23,032 nucleotides of DNA from an uncultured Coriobacteriales bacterium (GCA_934646835.1 CAKUES010000026.1:1-23032); one strand, 5' to 3'. Shown: positions 16,891-22,974, counted from the first letter of the stretch. The notes: generated from the letters alone by a model not told the origin. Program-made: numbers and translations.

Positions 16891-18338
16891 GTGGCTGAGT
16901 TGAGTCGCGAGTTCATCAAATCAAACATCGACAAGACGCGTCCGTTCCTCGGATTCGCGCCTTTGTTCGCATGGCACTTCTGCTTCTGGTTCGCACCGAC
17001 GTCGTTCCCGTTTGCCGAGCTGCTCTCAGACGAGATCACCGGCGCCTGGCTTATCTACCTGCTCTCGAGCGTCATCGTCTTGCTCGTCAGCGCGGCCGTG
17101 CTCCGCAACAAGAGGCGTTTGCGCTCGGAGGGAAACCTGTACGTACTCGCGCCTGTCGCGCTGTGCACCCTCTCGCTGCTGTTCTCCTTTGGCATGGCAG
17201 CCATCGGCAGCCCCTTGCAGATGTACGTTGCCGCGATCTTCCTCGGCGCGGTCGAATCCTTCTGCTTCCTCTTGTGGGGAGAGCGCCTCGCCTCGACAGA
17301 ATGCGACGCAACCTCCACGGCGGCAGTCGTCGCCATCGGCTCGGTCGTCTTCGCCTCGTTTTTGTTCACGATGCTTCTTCCGGGCGTGCTCGCACCCGCC
17401 TTCGTCGCAGCCCTGCCGCTCATCTCCGGCCTGGTCTTGGTGCGCGAAGGTTCACCTCAGCCCGATGCCAAGATCCTCAAACCTCAAGCAGTGCGCAAGC
17501 GCGCCGACCGCAACATCGCCATAGTGAGCGTTGTCTCGGGCATCGTGAGCCTTGCGTGCTTCTTCCTGCTGACCATCATCCCGTCTACCAATCTGCTTGG
17601 CGGCGAATGGTCCTACGGCTACGGCGTCGCATCTGGAATGCTTGCTATCATCATCGTCGCAGCTGTGGTGAACGCGCTTTCGAAGGATGACAACCCCTTC
17701 CATATCATCCCGTGGCTGCTCATCATGGTCATCATCGCCTTTGCCTTGTTCCTCGGACTCCACGACATCCCTGGTGCCCTCGGCTTCTCGTTCTTCTTCA
17801 CGGCGTTCGTCTATGCCTCGTTCGAGATGCTGCTCATGACGTACTTCGTCGTGATCGCGCAAAACGGCAGGGCCTCCTCCGCCATCGCCATCGGCGTGAG
17901 CCTCGCCCTGTTCCGCCTTGGCGTCTTGATGGGAGATGTGGCCTCGTTGAGCATCGAAAGCGCTGGTTTAGAAGCTTCCACGCTCGTCGACCTGATCGCC
18001 TCCGGGCTTCTGTGCGTTGTCGCCGTGCTCTTAATCCCCCTTATCTCGGAGGGGCGCTACATGGAGGAGCTCACCTCGAAACCTACAGAGGTTGGGCTTT
18101 CAGCGCTCATTCGTTCCTGCGATGAGACCGCGAAGGAGTTTGGGCTCTCTCCGCGCGAGCGCGAGGTCCTCGAGCTCTTCGTGCAAGGCTATACGGTCGA
18201 CAACATCGCGGAGAGCTGGTTATCTCCCCCTATACGGTGCGCGCGCACATCAGGCACCTGTATGAGAAGACCCAGATGCACAAGAAGAGCGAGCTAATCT
18301 GCTACGTAAAGGACCAGGTAGCCCACTACTCGGAATAA
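16891..18338 (+). pseudogene. LuxR-type membrane transcriptional regulator, frameshifted in its DNA-binding domain
   Basis: A polytopic membrane protein with a C-terminal LuxR HTH, an architecture common in Coriobacteriia. Roughly 10-12 hydrophobic helices run from residue about 20 to 395 of the GTG-16891 product. The HTH begins LSPREREVLELFVQGYTVDNIAE, but at about 18214-18216 the frame slips: the annotated frame continues as unrelated sequence to a stop at 18297. The frame one base back reads LVISPYTVRAHIRHLYEKT and ends normally at 18336-18338. One base is thus missing in the loop before the recognition helix, leaving no functional HTH unless this is a sequencing error. The start is uncertain: GTG at 16891 begins the conserved-looking part, while GTG at 16774 would add 39 unusual residues. 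It is divergent from the caiB-like/maoC-like genes and probably regulated them. Confidence 0.8.
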
Positions 18339-18360
18339 GTGCGCTCCCAGCCGCATCCAC

Positions 18361-18423
18361 AGCCTTAATCGCGAAAAGCCGGCCTCGTCTCTAAGACAAA
18401 GCCGGCTTTTCGCGATTAAGGCT
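18361..18423. terminator. Bidirectional terminator with a perfect 23-bp stem
   Basis: Arms 18361-18383 and 18401-18423 are exact complements over 23 bp, with a 17-nt loop. The stem contains an A4/T4 pair on either side of its GC core (gaaaagccggc / gccggctttt), giving a T run within the stem in both directions. It sits between the convergent LuxR-type gene (plus) and the 187-residue gene (minus) and can serve both. Confidence 0.85.
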
Positions 18424-18469
18424 GGCGAACAACGCGCTGCCCGTCACCGTGCATATGACCTCTTGACCT

Positions 18470-19033
18470 TCACCCCGCCATGGGTTCGATCACTATCTTC
18501 ACCTTCATGCCAGAGGGAATGACGATTTCTCCGCTTTGAGCCGCCCCTATTCCCTTTTTCAAATCCACCTCTTCGTCCATGTGCCGAAACGCAGTCTGGT
18601 CCCTCATATACGGCAGCACATCCGTCCTCTTATTGGGCGTGTGCATAAGCTGCTCAAGCTCGCTCACAAGGTCAAGCGGCTCGTTTGCGCAGACTATGTC
18701 GTACACATGGCAGTACATCGTCAAAAACGCCAACAGACCGTCGCCGGGCTTTCTTCCCGAGCACACGACGATGATGCGCATGCTCTCGCCTGGAGCTGCA
18801 CAGCTATCCACGTACTCCCTGACGCCTGTGGCGAATATATCGGATGTTGGGAAATGTGTCTCGTCGAGGACGACGGCGCTTCCGTGTCCAATCCTCAGAT
18901 TGGTCAAATACTGGCACAACGGGCTGGTCTTGACCGGATTGAACACGTAGTCTGCCGTGTTTCCAAACACCGCTTTGAACAAATCGACCCGCTCTTCTGT
19001 CGTGAGAACGGTAACGGACTCATACGATTCCAT
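18470..19033 (-). CDS. Unknown protein with a pseudo-receiver-like alpha/beta fold
   Basis: A 187-residue protein I cannot name. The order of predicted strands and helices resembles a CheY-like receiver: strand SVTVLTT, helix ERVDLFKAVF, strand ADYVF, helix, strand SAVVLDE, helix SDIFATGVREYVDSC, strand SMRIIVVCSG, helix, strand YDIVCAN, helix VSELEQLM. The usual phosphorylation pocket is not recognisable, so it would be an atypical receiver, as in the N-terminal domain of TadZ/CpaE-type proteins. Residues about 145-187 form a separate tail with GEIVIPSGMKVKIVI. The start ATG at 19033 has AGGAAGGGG upstream. It is divergent from the ribbon-helix-helix protein gene across 177 bp, so that protein may control it. 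The gene is well supported; the fold is inference and the function unknown. Confidence 0.72.
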   Translation of the reverse strand: MESYESVTVLTTEERVDLFKAVFGNTADYVFNPVKTSPLCQYLTNLRIGHGSAVVLDETHFPTSDIFATGVREYVDSCAAPGESMRIIVVCSGRKPGDGLLAFLTMYCHVYDIVCANEPLDLVSELEQLMHTPNKRTDVLPYMRDQTAFRHMDEEVDLKKGIGAAQSGEIVIPSGMKVKIVIEPMAG

Positions 19034-19210
19034 CTATGCCCCTTCCTAGAATAATCCCCTCTGAGGAAAGGGTATGTCAGGGCACCGGTGTCACATATAT
19101 CTAAAAAGTTGTAAGAACATTATTTGATTCAGTTAATCTGTTGTTCGTATCGATTACAGCTTGGAACGGTCTGAACAACATGCGCGGCGCCTAGAAAAGG
19201 AGATACGGAG
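19034..19210. promoter_or_regulatory. Divergent promoter region between pseudo-receiver-like and tandem-RHH genes
   Basis: This AT-rich 177-bp gap must contain both promoters. For the plus-strand gene TTGATT (19124-19129) and TATCGA (19148-19153) are separated by 18 bp, a plausible but weak pair. A small dyad GATT-N5-AATC overlaps the -35 region (19126-19138), the size of site a ribbon-helix-helix dimer could bind. For the minus strand only AT-rich hexamers around 19095-19105 are visible. Confidence 0.35.
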
Positions 19211-19660
19211 ATGGACCAGCGACCACTTGCCCGACTGAAAGTGAAGGTCAGAATCGACCTTAGGCTGTACGAACTGGTGTCAGAGCTCGCCCGAGCATCC
19301 AACACCAGCTTAAGCGAATGCGTGGAGAACATGGTCTTGCTCGTCAAGGGCATTTGCCACCACAGCAAGGCAGAGGAACCCATCTTTGCGATGAGGGAGC
19401 TCAAGCATGCGGCGCTGGCCAACGCTCCGAGCCTCAGAGACACACCGCAGAAAAGAACCTGTCACCTAACCCTGCATCCCGACGCAGTCTCCTTTGCGGC
19501 ACAGCTCCATCAAACCTACCCACCGGTTTACTCGAGTATCAACGAAGCATACGAGCTCTGCATTCGCTATTGCTGTCAATACTACGATGAGAAGAACCGC
19601 TCTGTTTACCTGCGCAAGCGCCTCGAGGATGTGAAGAAGTTCCAGGCAAGGCAAAGCTGA
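19211..19660 (+). CDS. Small protein with two ribbon-helix-helix-like units
   Basis: A 149-residue protein with two consecutive segments that look like ribbon-helix-helix DNA-binding units. The first is strand KVKVRIDL, helix YELVSELARASN, helix SLSECVENMVLLV (about 10-46); the second is strand RTCHLTLH, helix DAVSFAAQLHQTY, helix SSINEAYELCIRYC (about 82-122). A linker and a basic C-terminal tail (KRLEDVKKFQARQS) complete it. Ribbon-helix-helix proteins normally dimerise from one unit each; two units in a chain could form an internal pseudo-dimer. The start is ATG at 19211, with AAGGAG and 8 nt spacing. It is divergent from the pseudo-receiver-like gene. No toxin gene lies next to it, so a plain antitoxin role is not supported. 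The fold call is by eye. Confidence 0.7.
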   Translation: MDQRPLARLKVKVRIDLRLYELVSELARASNTSLSECVENMVLLVKGICHHSKAEEPIFAMRELKHAALANAPSLRDTPQKRTCHLTLHPDAVSFAAQLHQTYPPVYSSINEAYELCIRYCCQYYDEKNRSVYLRKRLEDVKKFQARQS

Positions 19661-19722
19661 GCACCCACACAAAGCCCGCAGCTACCCCCAAACAATCAGA
19701 GCAAACCTGCATCTGCATAAAA

Positions 19723-19750
19723 AAAGAGGCACCCAAACGGGTGCCTCTTT
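19723..19750 (-). terminator. Intrinsic terminator of the rplJ-rplL operon
   Basis: Twelve-base perfect arms (19723-19734 and 19739-19750) with an AAAC loop, followed on the minus strand by a run of T (plus-strand A from 19719). It lies 30 nt after the rplL stop. It may also serve the plus-strand gene ending at 19660, although the T run on that strand is short. Confidence 0.92.
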
Positions 19751-19779
19751 AAGAAGCATAGCGCTATATCCAGAAGTTA

Positions 19780-20148
19780 TTACTTCAGGGTAACAGCAGC
19801 ACCTGCCTCCTCGAGCTTTGCCTTGGCAGCCTCAGCGTCGTCCTTCTTCTGAGCCTCGAGCAGGGTTGCGGGAGCACCCTCGACGGCAGCCTTAGCCTCC
19901 TTGAGGCCCAGGCCAGTGATCTCGCGGACGATCTTGATGACAGCGATCTTGTTGTCGCCGAAGCCCTCGAGGACGACGTCAAACTCAGTCTTCTCCTCGG
20001 CAGCAGCGCCACCCTCTGCGGGGCCAGCTGCGACAGCGGCGGTAGCGGAAACGCCAAACTCCTCGCAGATCATGTCGCGGAGCTCAGCCAGCTCGAGCAG
20101 GGTCTTCTCGCCCAGAGCAGCAATGATCTCTTCGTTAGTGAGAGCCAT
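19780..20148 (-). CDS. rplL: 50S ribosomal protein L7/L12
   Basis: A 122-residue ribosomal stalk protein that recruits and stimulates GTPase translation factors. The N-terminal dimerisation helices (ALTNEEIIAALGEKTLLELAEL) bind L10; an Ala/Gly-rich hinge (about 36-50) follows; and the C-terminal domain has the conserved EKTEFDVVLEGFGDNKIAVIK and GLGLKEAKAAVEGAP. The length is normal. The start ATG at 20148 has AAAGGAAG just upstream. It is the second gene of the rplJ-rplL operon, with a stable hairpin in the 87-nt gap that may help set the several-fold excess of L12 over L10. A strong terminator follows. Confidence 0.98.
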   Translation of the reverse strand: MALTNEEIIAALGEKTLLELAELRDMICEEFGVSATAAVAAGPAEGGAAAEEKTEFDVVLEGFGDNKIAVIKIVREITGLGLKEAKAAVEGAPATLLEAQKKDDAEAAKAKLEEAGAAVTLK

Positions 20149-20166
20149 GTTGTTCTTCCTTTCAAC

Positions 20167-20190
20167 AGTCGCCTTTTCTATCAGGCGACT
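20167..20190 (-). other. Intercistronic hairpin upstream of rplL
   Basis: Perfect 8-bp arms (20167-20174 and 20183-20190, AGTCGCCT/AGGCGACT) with an 8-nt loop, bracketed by gttgaaa on each side in the minus-strand RNA and ending just before the rplL ribosome site. No terminator-like T run follows. It could be a processing or translation-enhancing element. Confidence 0.5.
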
Positions 20191-20235
20191 TTCAACTTAA
20201 ACAATTCAATTACGCCGCCTTTAGACGGCAGCCAC

Positions 20236-20721
20236 CTATGCAGCCTCTTTCTCGGACATCTCGCCGAAGGCGATAGCGAGCTGAGAAGCGACAGCGGTGA
20301 GAGAGCAAGCAATCTGGCCGATGAGCTGATCGCGAGAGGGCAGGGAAGCAATAACCTTGACTTCGTCTGCGCTCATGACAGCGCCATCCATCAGACCACC
20401 CTTGATCTCCAGGTTCTGGTTTGCCTTGGCGACATCGTTAGCAGCCTTTGCAGGTGCGGCGACGTCCTCGCCGGCAAAGATGAACGCAGTGGGGCCTGCG
20501 AGGATATCCTCGCAAGTGGGGAGCTCCAACTGAGCCAGGGCGCGGACTGCGAGGGTGTTCTTGTACACCTTCATCTCACCACCGGCAGCGGTGACGTTGC
20601 GGCGCAGCTGCTGGGTCTCCTTGACGGTCAGACCGCGAGCGTCGACATACCAAACGGCGTTAGCCTCCTTGATCTTGCCAACGATCTCCTCGATCTGATC
20701 TGCTTTCTTCTGAGTAGGCAT
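20236..20721 (-). CDS. rplJ: 50S ribosomal protein L10
   Basis: A 161-residue L10, which anchors L7/L12 dimers to the 23S rRNA. The start MPTQKKADQIEEIVGKIKEA and the segments WYVDARGLTVKETQQLRR, YKNTLAVRAL, GPTAFIF and KGGLMDG are typical, and the C-terminal helix (LTAVASQLAIAF) is the L12-binding spine. I chose ATG at 20721 with GGAGG and a 5-nt spacer; upstream in-frame codons to 20802 run through the leader hairpin and are not protein coding. It is preceded by an L10 leader with attenuator, the classical site where excess L10(L12) complex represses the operon. Confidence 0.98.
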   Translation of the reverse strand: MPTQKKADQIEEIVGKIKEANAVWYVDARGLTVKETQQLRRNVTAAGGEMKVYKNTLAVRALAQLELPTCEDILAGPTAFIFAGEDVAAPAKAANDVAKANQNLEIKGGLMDGAVMSADEVKVIASLPSRDQLIGQIACSLTAVASQLAIAFGEMSEKEAA

Positions 20722-20740
20722 GTGCACCTCCTTCCATAGA

Positions 20741-20774
20741 AAAATCGACCCCCGCTGACAGCGGAGGTCGATTT
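20741..20774 (-). terminator. Attenuator terminator of the L10 leader
   Basis: Fifteen-base arms (20742-20756 and 20760-20774) pair with a single wobble in the minus-strand RNA around a 3-nt loop. TTTTTCTAT follows on the minus strand, then the rplJ ribosome site. This is an intrinsic terminator within the leader, 20 nt upstream of rplJ, so transcription into the operon is probably decided here. Confidence 0.85.
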
Positions 20775-20887
20775 GCACATGCCTGAAAGCTTTGCGAATC
20801 AACCACCTCGGCGGGCGGAGCCTCGGGCTCCCTTAAAACCCTTTGCGGGGTTACCGGCTGTCTTTGGTAGCGGGTATATTTACAAAC
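20741..20887 (-). promoter_or_regulatory. Ribosomal protein L10 leader RNA
   Basis: The minus-strand leader upstream of rplJ carries the usual elements of the L10 leader: the AAAGACAGCCGG segment (near 20855-20866), a stem from ACCCCGC/GCAAAGGGTT (near 20833-20851), a GC-rich stem (GAGCCCGAGGCTC, near 20818-20830), and a final terminator hairpin. In this family free L10 or L10(L12)4 binds the leader and stops further synthesis. Assignment rests on position and motif resemblance; a covariance search would confirm the boundaries. Confidence 0.8.
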
Positions 20888-20893
20888 AGGTTT

Positions 20894-20922
20894 ACTTTAC
20901 CTGAATGTTTGGGAACTAGCAA
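20894..20922 (-). promoter_or_regulatory. Promoter of the rplJ-rplL operon
   Basis: On the minus strand TTGCTA (20922-20917) and TAAAGT (20899-20894) are separated by exactly 17 bp. Transcription would start near 20887, just before the L10 leader. The promoter lies in the 7-35 nt next to the stop of the gene at 20929. Confidence 0.55.
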
Positions 20923-20928
20923 GAGAAA

Positions 20929-21330
20929 TTATGCAAAAAGTGGTACCTCTGCCCCACCGGGCTGAGGATCGGACACCTCGATGCCGCCGTTTTTGGCACG
21001 GCGGTACAAGATAAAGCCGCTCCATGCCTCCCCTGCCTCGCGCTCTGCGAACTCGAAGATGATCGCAGGATCGCCGGAAGTGGACTCATCTGCCTGGACG
21101 ATGCCCTCATAGGCGATTGCATACATTGCGCACTTGCCGCCAAAGTCCTGCACCTGCTGGCAAGCTGCCCTGTAGCAGCCGTCCGGGTCGTCGTCCTCGA
21201 AAGCGAAGAGGTCCTCGCTCGCATCGGTCATCAAGAGGACCGGGAATTTACCCTCGGCCTCCAGAGTGCTGATAGCCTCACCGATGAGGTCGCATGTCAT
21301 TGCGTCGAGCCTCTCAGAGATCTCAGCCAT
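20929..21330 (-). CDS. Conserved-looking hypothetical protein downstream of the Rrf2 regulator
   Basis: A 133-residue soluble protein that I do not recognise. It starts with a helix (ISERLDAMTCDLIGEAISTLEAEG), then has a strand KFPVLLMTDA, an acidic loop (FEDDDPDGCYRAACQQV), strand KCAMYAIAYEGI, and a segment PAIIFEFAEREAGEAWSGFILYRRAK, suggesting a small alpha/beta fold. Cys residues are not arranged as a metal site. I chose ATG at 21330 because AAAGGA lies 8 nt before it; the ATG at 21339 would have that site directly adjoining. It lies 38 nt downstream of the Rrf2 gene on the same strand, so it is probably cotranscribed and may be linked to iron-sulfur or redox stress (inference). No terminator is visible before the rplJ promoter. 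Confidence 0.75.
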   Translation of the reverse strand: MAEISERLDAMTCDLIGEAISTLEAEGKFPVLLMTDASEDLFAFEDDDPDGCYRAACQQVQDFGGKCAMYAIAYEGIVQADESTSGDPAIIFEFAEREAGEAWSGFILYRRAKNGGIEVSDPQPGGAEVPLFA

Positions 21331-21368
21331 GCTTGTCATCCTTTCTCTGCGCTGCAAAGGCCTTGCAG

Positions 21369-21782
21369 CTAAACGGCACGGTCCTTGACCAGGTCTTCCA
21401 GGGTCACGCTGTCGATGTAAGCGGTGATCGCATCATCGAGGCCACGCCAGAATGGGAGCGTGATGCAGAGGTCCGCACGCGGACACTCCATGTCCTCGTT
21501 GGCGAGGCATGCAACCGGCGCGAGGTTTCCCTCGCCAGCCCTCAGGATGTCACCCGTTGTGATCTCCTTTGGGTCGCGAGTCAGCAAGTAGCCGCCGTTG
21601 GCTCCCCTAACGCTCTTGAGGTAGCCGGCCTTGGTCAGCGGCGGAACGATCTGCTCAAGATATTTAAAGGAGATGCCCTGCCTTTCGGCGATGTCGTGCA
21701 GCGGCACGGGCGAGCCCCCGCCCTGCATGGCGATATCGAGCATCAAACGCAACGCATAGCGCCCCTTCGTTGAAATTACCAC
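21369..21782 (-). CDS. Rrf2 family transcriptional regulator with IscR-like cysteines
   Basis: A 137-residue Rrf2 regulator. The N-terminal winged helix reads ISTKGRYALRLMLDIA, LHDIAERQGISFKYLEQIVPPLTKAGYLKSVRGANGGY, the standard family pattern. C92, C100 and C106 sit in the loop where IscR-type proteins hold the three cysteines that bind a [2Fe-2S] cluster (C92, C98, C104 in E. coli IscR); the first spacing is two residues longer here. It may sense cluster supply, redox or nitric oxide. The start is GTG at 21782 with GGAAGGA nine bases upstream; the in-frame codon at 21821 has no such site and lies in the leader. A perfect TATAAT is 49 nt upstream. It is followed closely by the hypothetical gene at 20929-21330. 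No isc/suf genes are in the window. Confidence 0.92.
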   Translation of the reverse strand: MVISTKGRYALRLMLDIAMQGGGSPVPLHDIAERQGISFKYLEQIVPPLTKAGYLKSVRGANGGYLLTRDPKEITTGDILRAGEGNLAPVACLANEDMECPRADLCITLPFWRGLDDAITAYIDSVTLEDLVKDRAV

Positions 21783-21830
21783 GATGAGACATCCTTCCCC
21801 AGACAGCGTCCTTCTATACACATGCCTGCG

Positions 21831-21836
21831 ATTATA
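21831..21836 (-). promoter_or_regulatory. Consensus -10 box of the rrf2 promoter
   Basis: A perfect TATAAT on the minus strand lies 49 nt upstream of the GTG start of the Rrf2 gene, within the 64-nt gap after the upstream gene. No convincing -35 is seen at 16-18 bp. The regulator therefore probably has its own transcript, and Rrf2 proteins commonly act at such promoters. Confidence 0.5.
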
Positions 21837-21846
21837 ACCGAGCCGG

Positions 21847-22260
21847 CTAGTAGGGCACCTTGGGGTAAGCAGCAGCTTTCAACCTTCCCCATGCGACGCG
21901 TTTGGCCGCCTGATCGTTCAGGCACTCCTCAAACCCGGGAACAGCAACGAGCAGGTAGCCCCTCGCTTCGACAGGCGCACCGGGCGCAAAGCTCAAGGCA
22001 GCCTCGCCAAAGGCCGCCTTGAGCTTTGCCATGGACTGCTCGTCAACTGCAACCACATCCCACGGGTCGCACTCGTGAACAGCCAGCAGTATTCTTGGAT
22101 CATCAAGACACGAGGTGTCGAGAAAGGCAATGCCCTGTCCATGTCCGAGACGCTCGGCACTTGCTTCAAGCGCCTTGATCGCCCCACTCGAAAGCGTACC
22201 CTCGCTCAAAACGAGCAGCGAGGCATGGGGAATCGTGCCGCTATCCAATACTTGGGACAC
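21847..22260 (-). CDS. Hypothetical protein of 137 residues
   Basis: A soluble alpha/beta protein with no family I can name. Strand-like segments ASLLVLSEG, GIAFLDTS, DVVAVDE and GYLLVAVPGFEE alternate with helices (SGAIKALEASAERLG, SMAKLKAAFGE, AAKRVAWGRLKAAAY), suggesting a small Rossmann-like fold. No catalytic motif stands out. The start is GTG at 22260, 23 nt after the stop of the upstream small gene, without a strong ribosome site, so translation may depend on coupling. The other ORFs on either strand here are shorter and lack initiation signals. It lies in a minus-strand series of small genes upstream of rrf2. Confidence 0.7.
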   Translation of the reverse strand: MSQVLDSGTIPHASLLVLSEGTLSSGAIKALEASAERLGHGQGIAFLDTSCLDDPRILLAVHECDPWDVVAVDEQSMAKLKAAFGEAALSFAPGAPVEARGYLLVAVPGFEECLNDQAAKRVAWGRLKAAAYPKVPY

Positions 22261-22283
22261 TTTGCTGCTTGTCAGGGCCGAAG

Positions 22284-22535
22284 CTAGACGAGTTCGACCT
22301 GAACGCCGTTGCCGCTGTCGTCGCGCTCAATGACGTCCTGGAGCTCCTCGAACTCAGAGCGGACGTCGTCCAACATGGCCTGGATAGCAGCGAGCTTCTT
22401 AGCGGAGCGCTCCATAGCACCGTTCTCTGCCAGGTGATACATCTTGTGGGTCCAACGACGGGAGAGCGCGATCTGCGCGTCGATCATCTCGACCGTGTCC
22501 TTGAGCTGCTGGGTATTGACGCCGTTTGTGCACAT
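22284..22535 (-). CDS. Small helical hypothetical protein
   Basis: An 83-residue protein that is almost entirely predicted helix. VNTQQLKDTVEMIDAQIALSRRWTHKMYHL and ERSAKKLAAIQAMLDDVRSEFEELQDVIERD have heptad-like hydrophobic spacing suggestive of a coiled-coil hairpin, and the C terminus is acidic. There is no membrane segment or metal site. I chose ATG at 22535, with AGGAG and a 7-nt spacer; a start at 22583 would lack this. It is the first of the small-gene series continuing with the 137-residue protein. Function unknown. Confidence 0.72.
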   Translation of the reverse strand: MCTNGVNTQQLKDTVEMIDAQIALSRRWTHKMYHLAENGAMERSAKKLAAIQAMLDDVRSEFEELQDVIERDDSGNGVQVELV

Positions 22536-22651
22536 AATGCCACTCCTAGTCTGGTTGCAACACTCTTTCTGCAAGCGTACCACGACCAGCTGATGTGCCT
22601 GCGCTCATTATCTAACGCTTCTCTTAAACATCGTGAGCGGTCAATACGCAC

Positions 22652-22744
22652 GCACTGCTTCTTCGCGCCCCACGGGCGCTCGGGCGTCAATGCTCCCGTA
22701 GGTCGCGTCGACCCCTCCTCGGGTTCGAATCCCGGCGAGTGCCA
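22652..22744 (+). other. tRNA-like structured remnant, copy A
   Basis: The 3' part is a tRNA T arm (TCGGG-TTCGAAT-CCCGG, 22719-22735) plus an acceptor-like CGAGTGC. Upstream are three more stems: GCGCCC/GGGCGC (22665-22679), GGGCG/TGCTC (22682-22695, two G-U pairs) and GGTC/GACC (22701-22713). GCACT (22652-22656) can pair with AGTGC (22738-22742) to close the whole. There is no 7-nt anticodon loop, no normal D arm and no CCA end, so it is not a working tRNA. It is either a decayed tRNA or a tRNA-shaped RNA; a terminator follows directly. Confidence 0.45.
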
Positions 22745-22805
22745 GTAACAAGAAAGGCTGCCATAGTGGCAGCCTTTTGATTTAAGTGGTGCGGCATGAG
22801 GGATT
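22661..22805. repeat. Direct repeat, copy A (145 bp)
   Basis: This matches 22830-22974 at an offset of 169 bp. The first 49 bp differ at 7 positions and the last 96 bp (22710-22805) are identical. The unit contains a tRNA 3'-end remnant on the plus strand, a terminator hairpin, and the terminal 19 nt of tRNA-Arg (22787-22805, minus strand). In this copy the tRNA-Arg sequence stops abruptly after the 19 nt. Confidence 0.95.
22753..22778. terminator. Intrinsic terminator in repeat copy A
   Basis: Ten-base perfect arms AAAGGCTGCC/GGCAGCCTTT (22753-22762 and 22768-22777) with an ATAGT loop and a TTTT end on the plus strand, starting 11 nt after the tRNA-like remnant's 3' end. It can also work on the minus strand. 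Confidence 0.75.
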
Positions 22806-22821
22806 CTGTGGTGCGCTACGC

Positions 22822-22913
22822 GCACTTTCCCTCGCGCCCTGCGGGCGCTCGGGCGCCAACGCTCCCATAGGTCGCGTTGACCCCTCCTCGGGTTCGAATC
22901 CCGGCGAGTGCCA
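22822..22913 (+). other. tRNA-like structured remnant, copy B
   Basis: Second copy of the tRNA-shaped unit. The T arm and CGAGTGC end are identical to copy A. The upstream stems are kept although bases differ: GCGCCC/GGGCGC with a changed loop, GGGCG/CGCTC with the closing G-U of copy A replaced by G-C, and GGTC/GACC with a loop change. GCACT (22822-22826) again faces AGTGC (22907-22911). Changes avoid the paired bases, which argues weakly that the structure matters. Confidence 0.45.
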
Positions 22914-22974
22914 GTAACAAGAAAGGCTGCCATAGTGGCAGCCTTTTGATTTAAGTGGTGCGGCATGAGGGATT
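22830..22974. repeat. Direct repeat, copy B (145 bp), overlapping tRNA-Arg
   Basis: The second copy, with the final 96 bp (22879-22974) identical to copy A. Here the terminal 19 nt continue into a complete tRNA-Arg, so this copy is probably the parental arrangement and copy A the duplicated, truncated one. Confidence 0.95.
22922..22947. terminator. Intrinsic terminator in repeat copy B, downstream of tRNA-Arg
   Basis: The same hairpin as at 22753-22778 (arms 22922-22931 and 22937-22946). On the minus strand it lies 9 nt past the CCA end of tRNA-Arg, ending in CTTTC-type sequence; on the plus strand it follows the tRNA-like remnant. It is a bidirectional terminator. Confidence 0.8.

Noticed and set aside
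19211..19660. Antitoxin of a toxin-antitoxin pair
   Set aside because: Ribbon-helix-helix units fit an antitoxin, but no small toxin gene is adjacent on the same strand; the next feature is the rplL terminator.
20722..20802. N-terminal extension of L10
   Set aside because: The added codons run through the leader attenuator hairpin, while the ATG at 20721 has a strong ribosome site and the conserved L10 start.
22652..22744. A functional class II tRNA (Ser, Leu or Sec) in copy A
   Set aside because: The putative anticodon loop has only four bases, the first stem has a 3-nt loop, the closing stem is five pairs and there is no CCA; a TCA in the loop of copy A is CCA in copy B.
22484..22966. A 160-codon minus-strand frame across the duplicated tRNA-like units
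   Set aside because: Its product contains the typical translation of antisense tRNA T arms (TRRDSNPRRG) twice, and it overlaps the real small gene at 22284-22535.
22661..22974. A CRISPR array from the direct repeats
   Set aside because: Only two long copies with no short regular repeat-spacer pattern and no cas genes.
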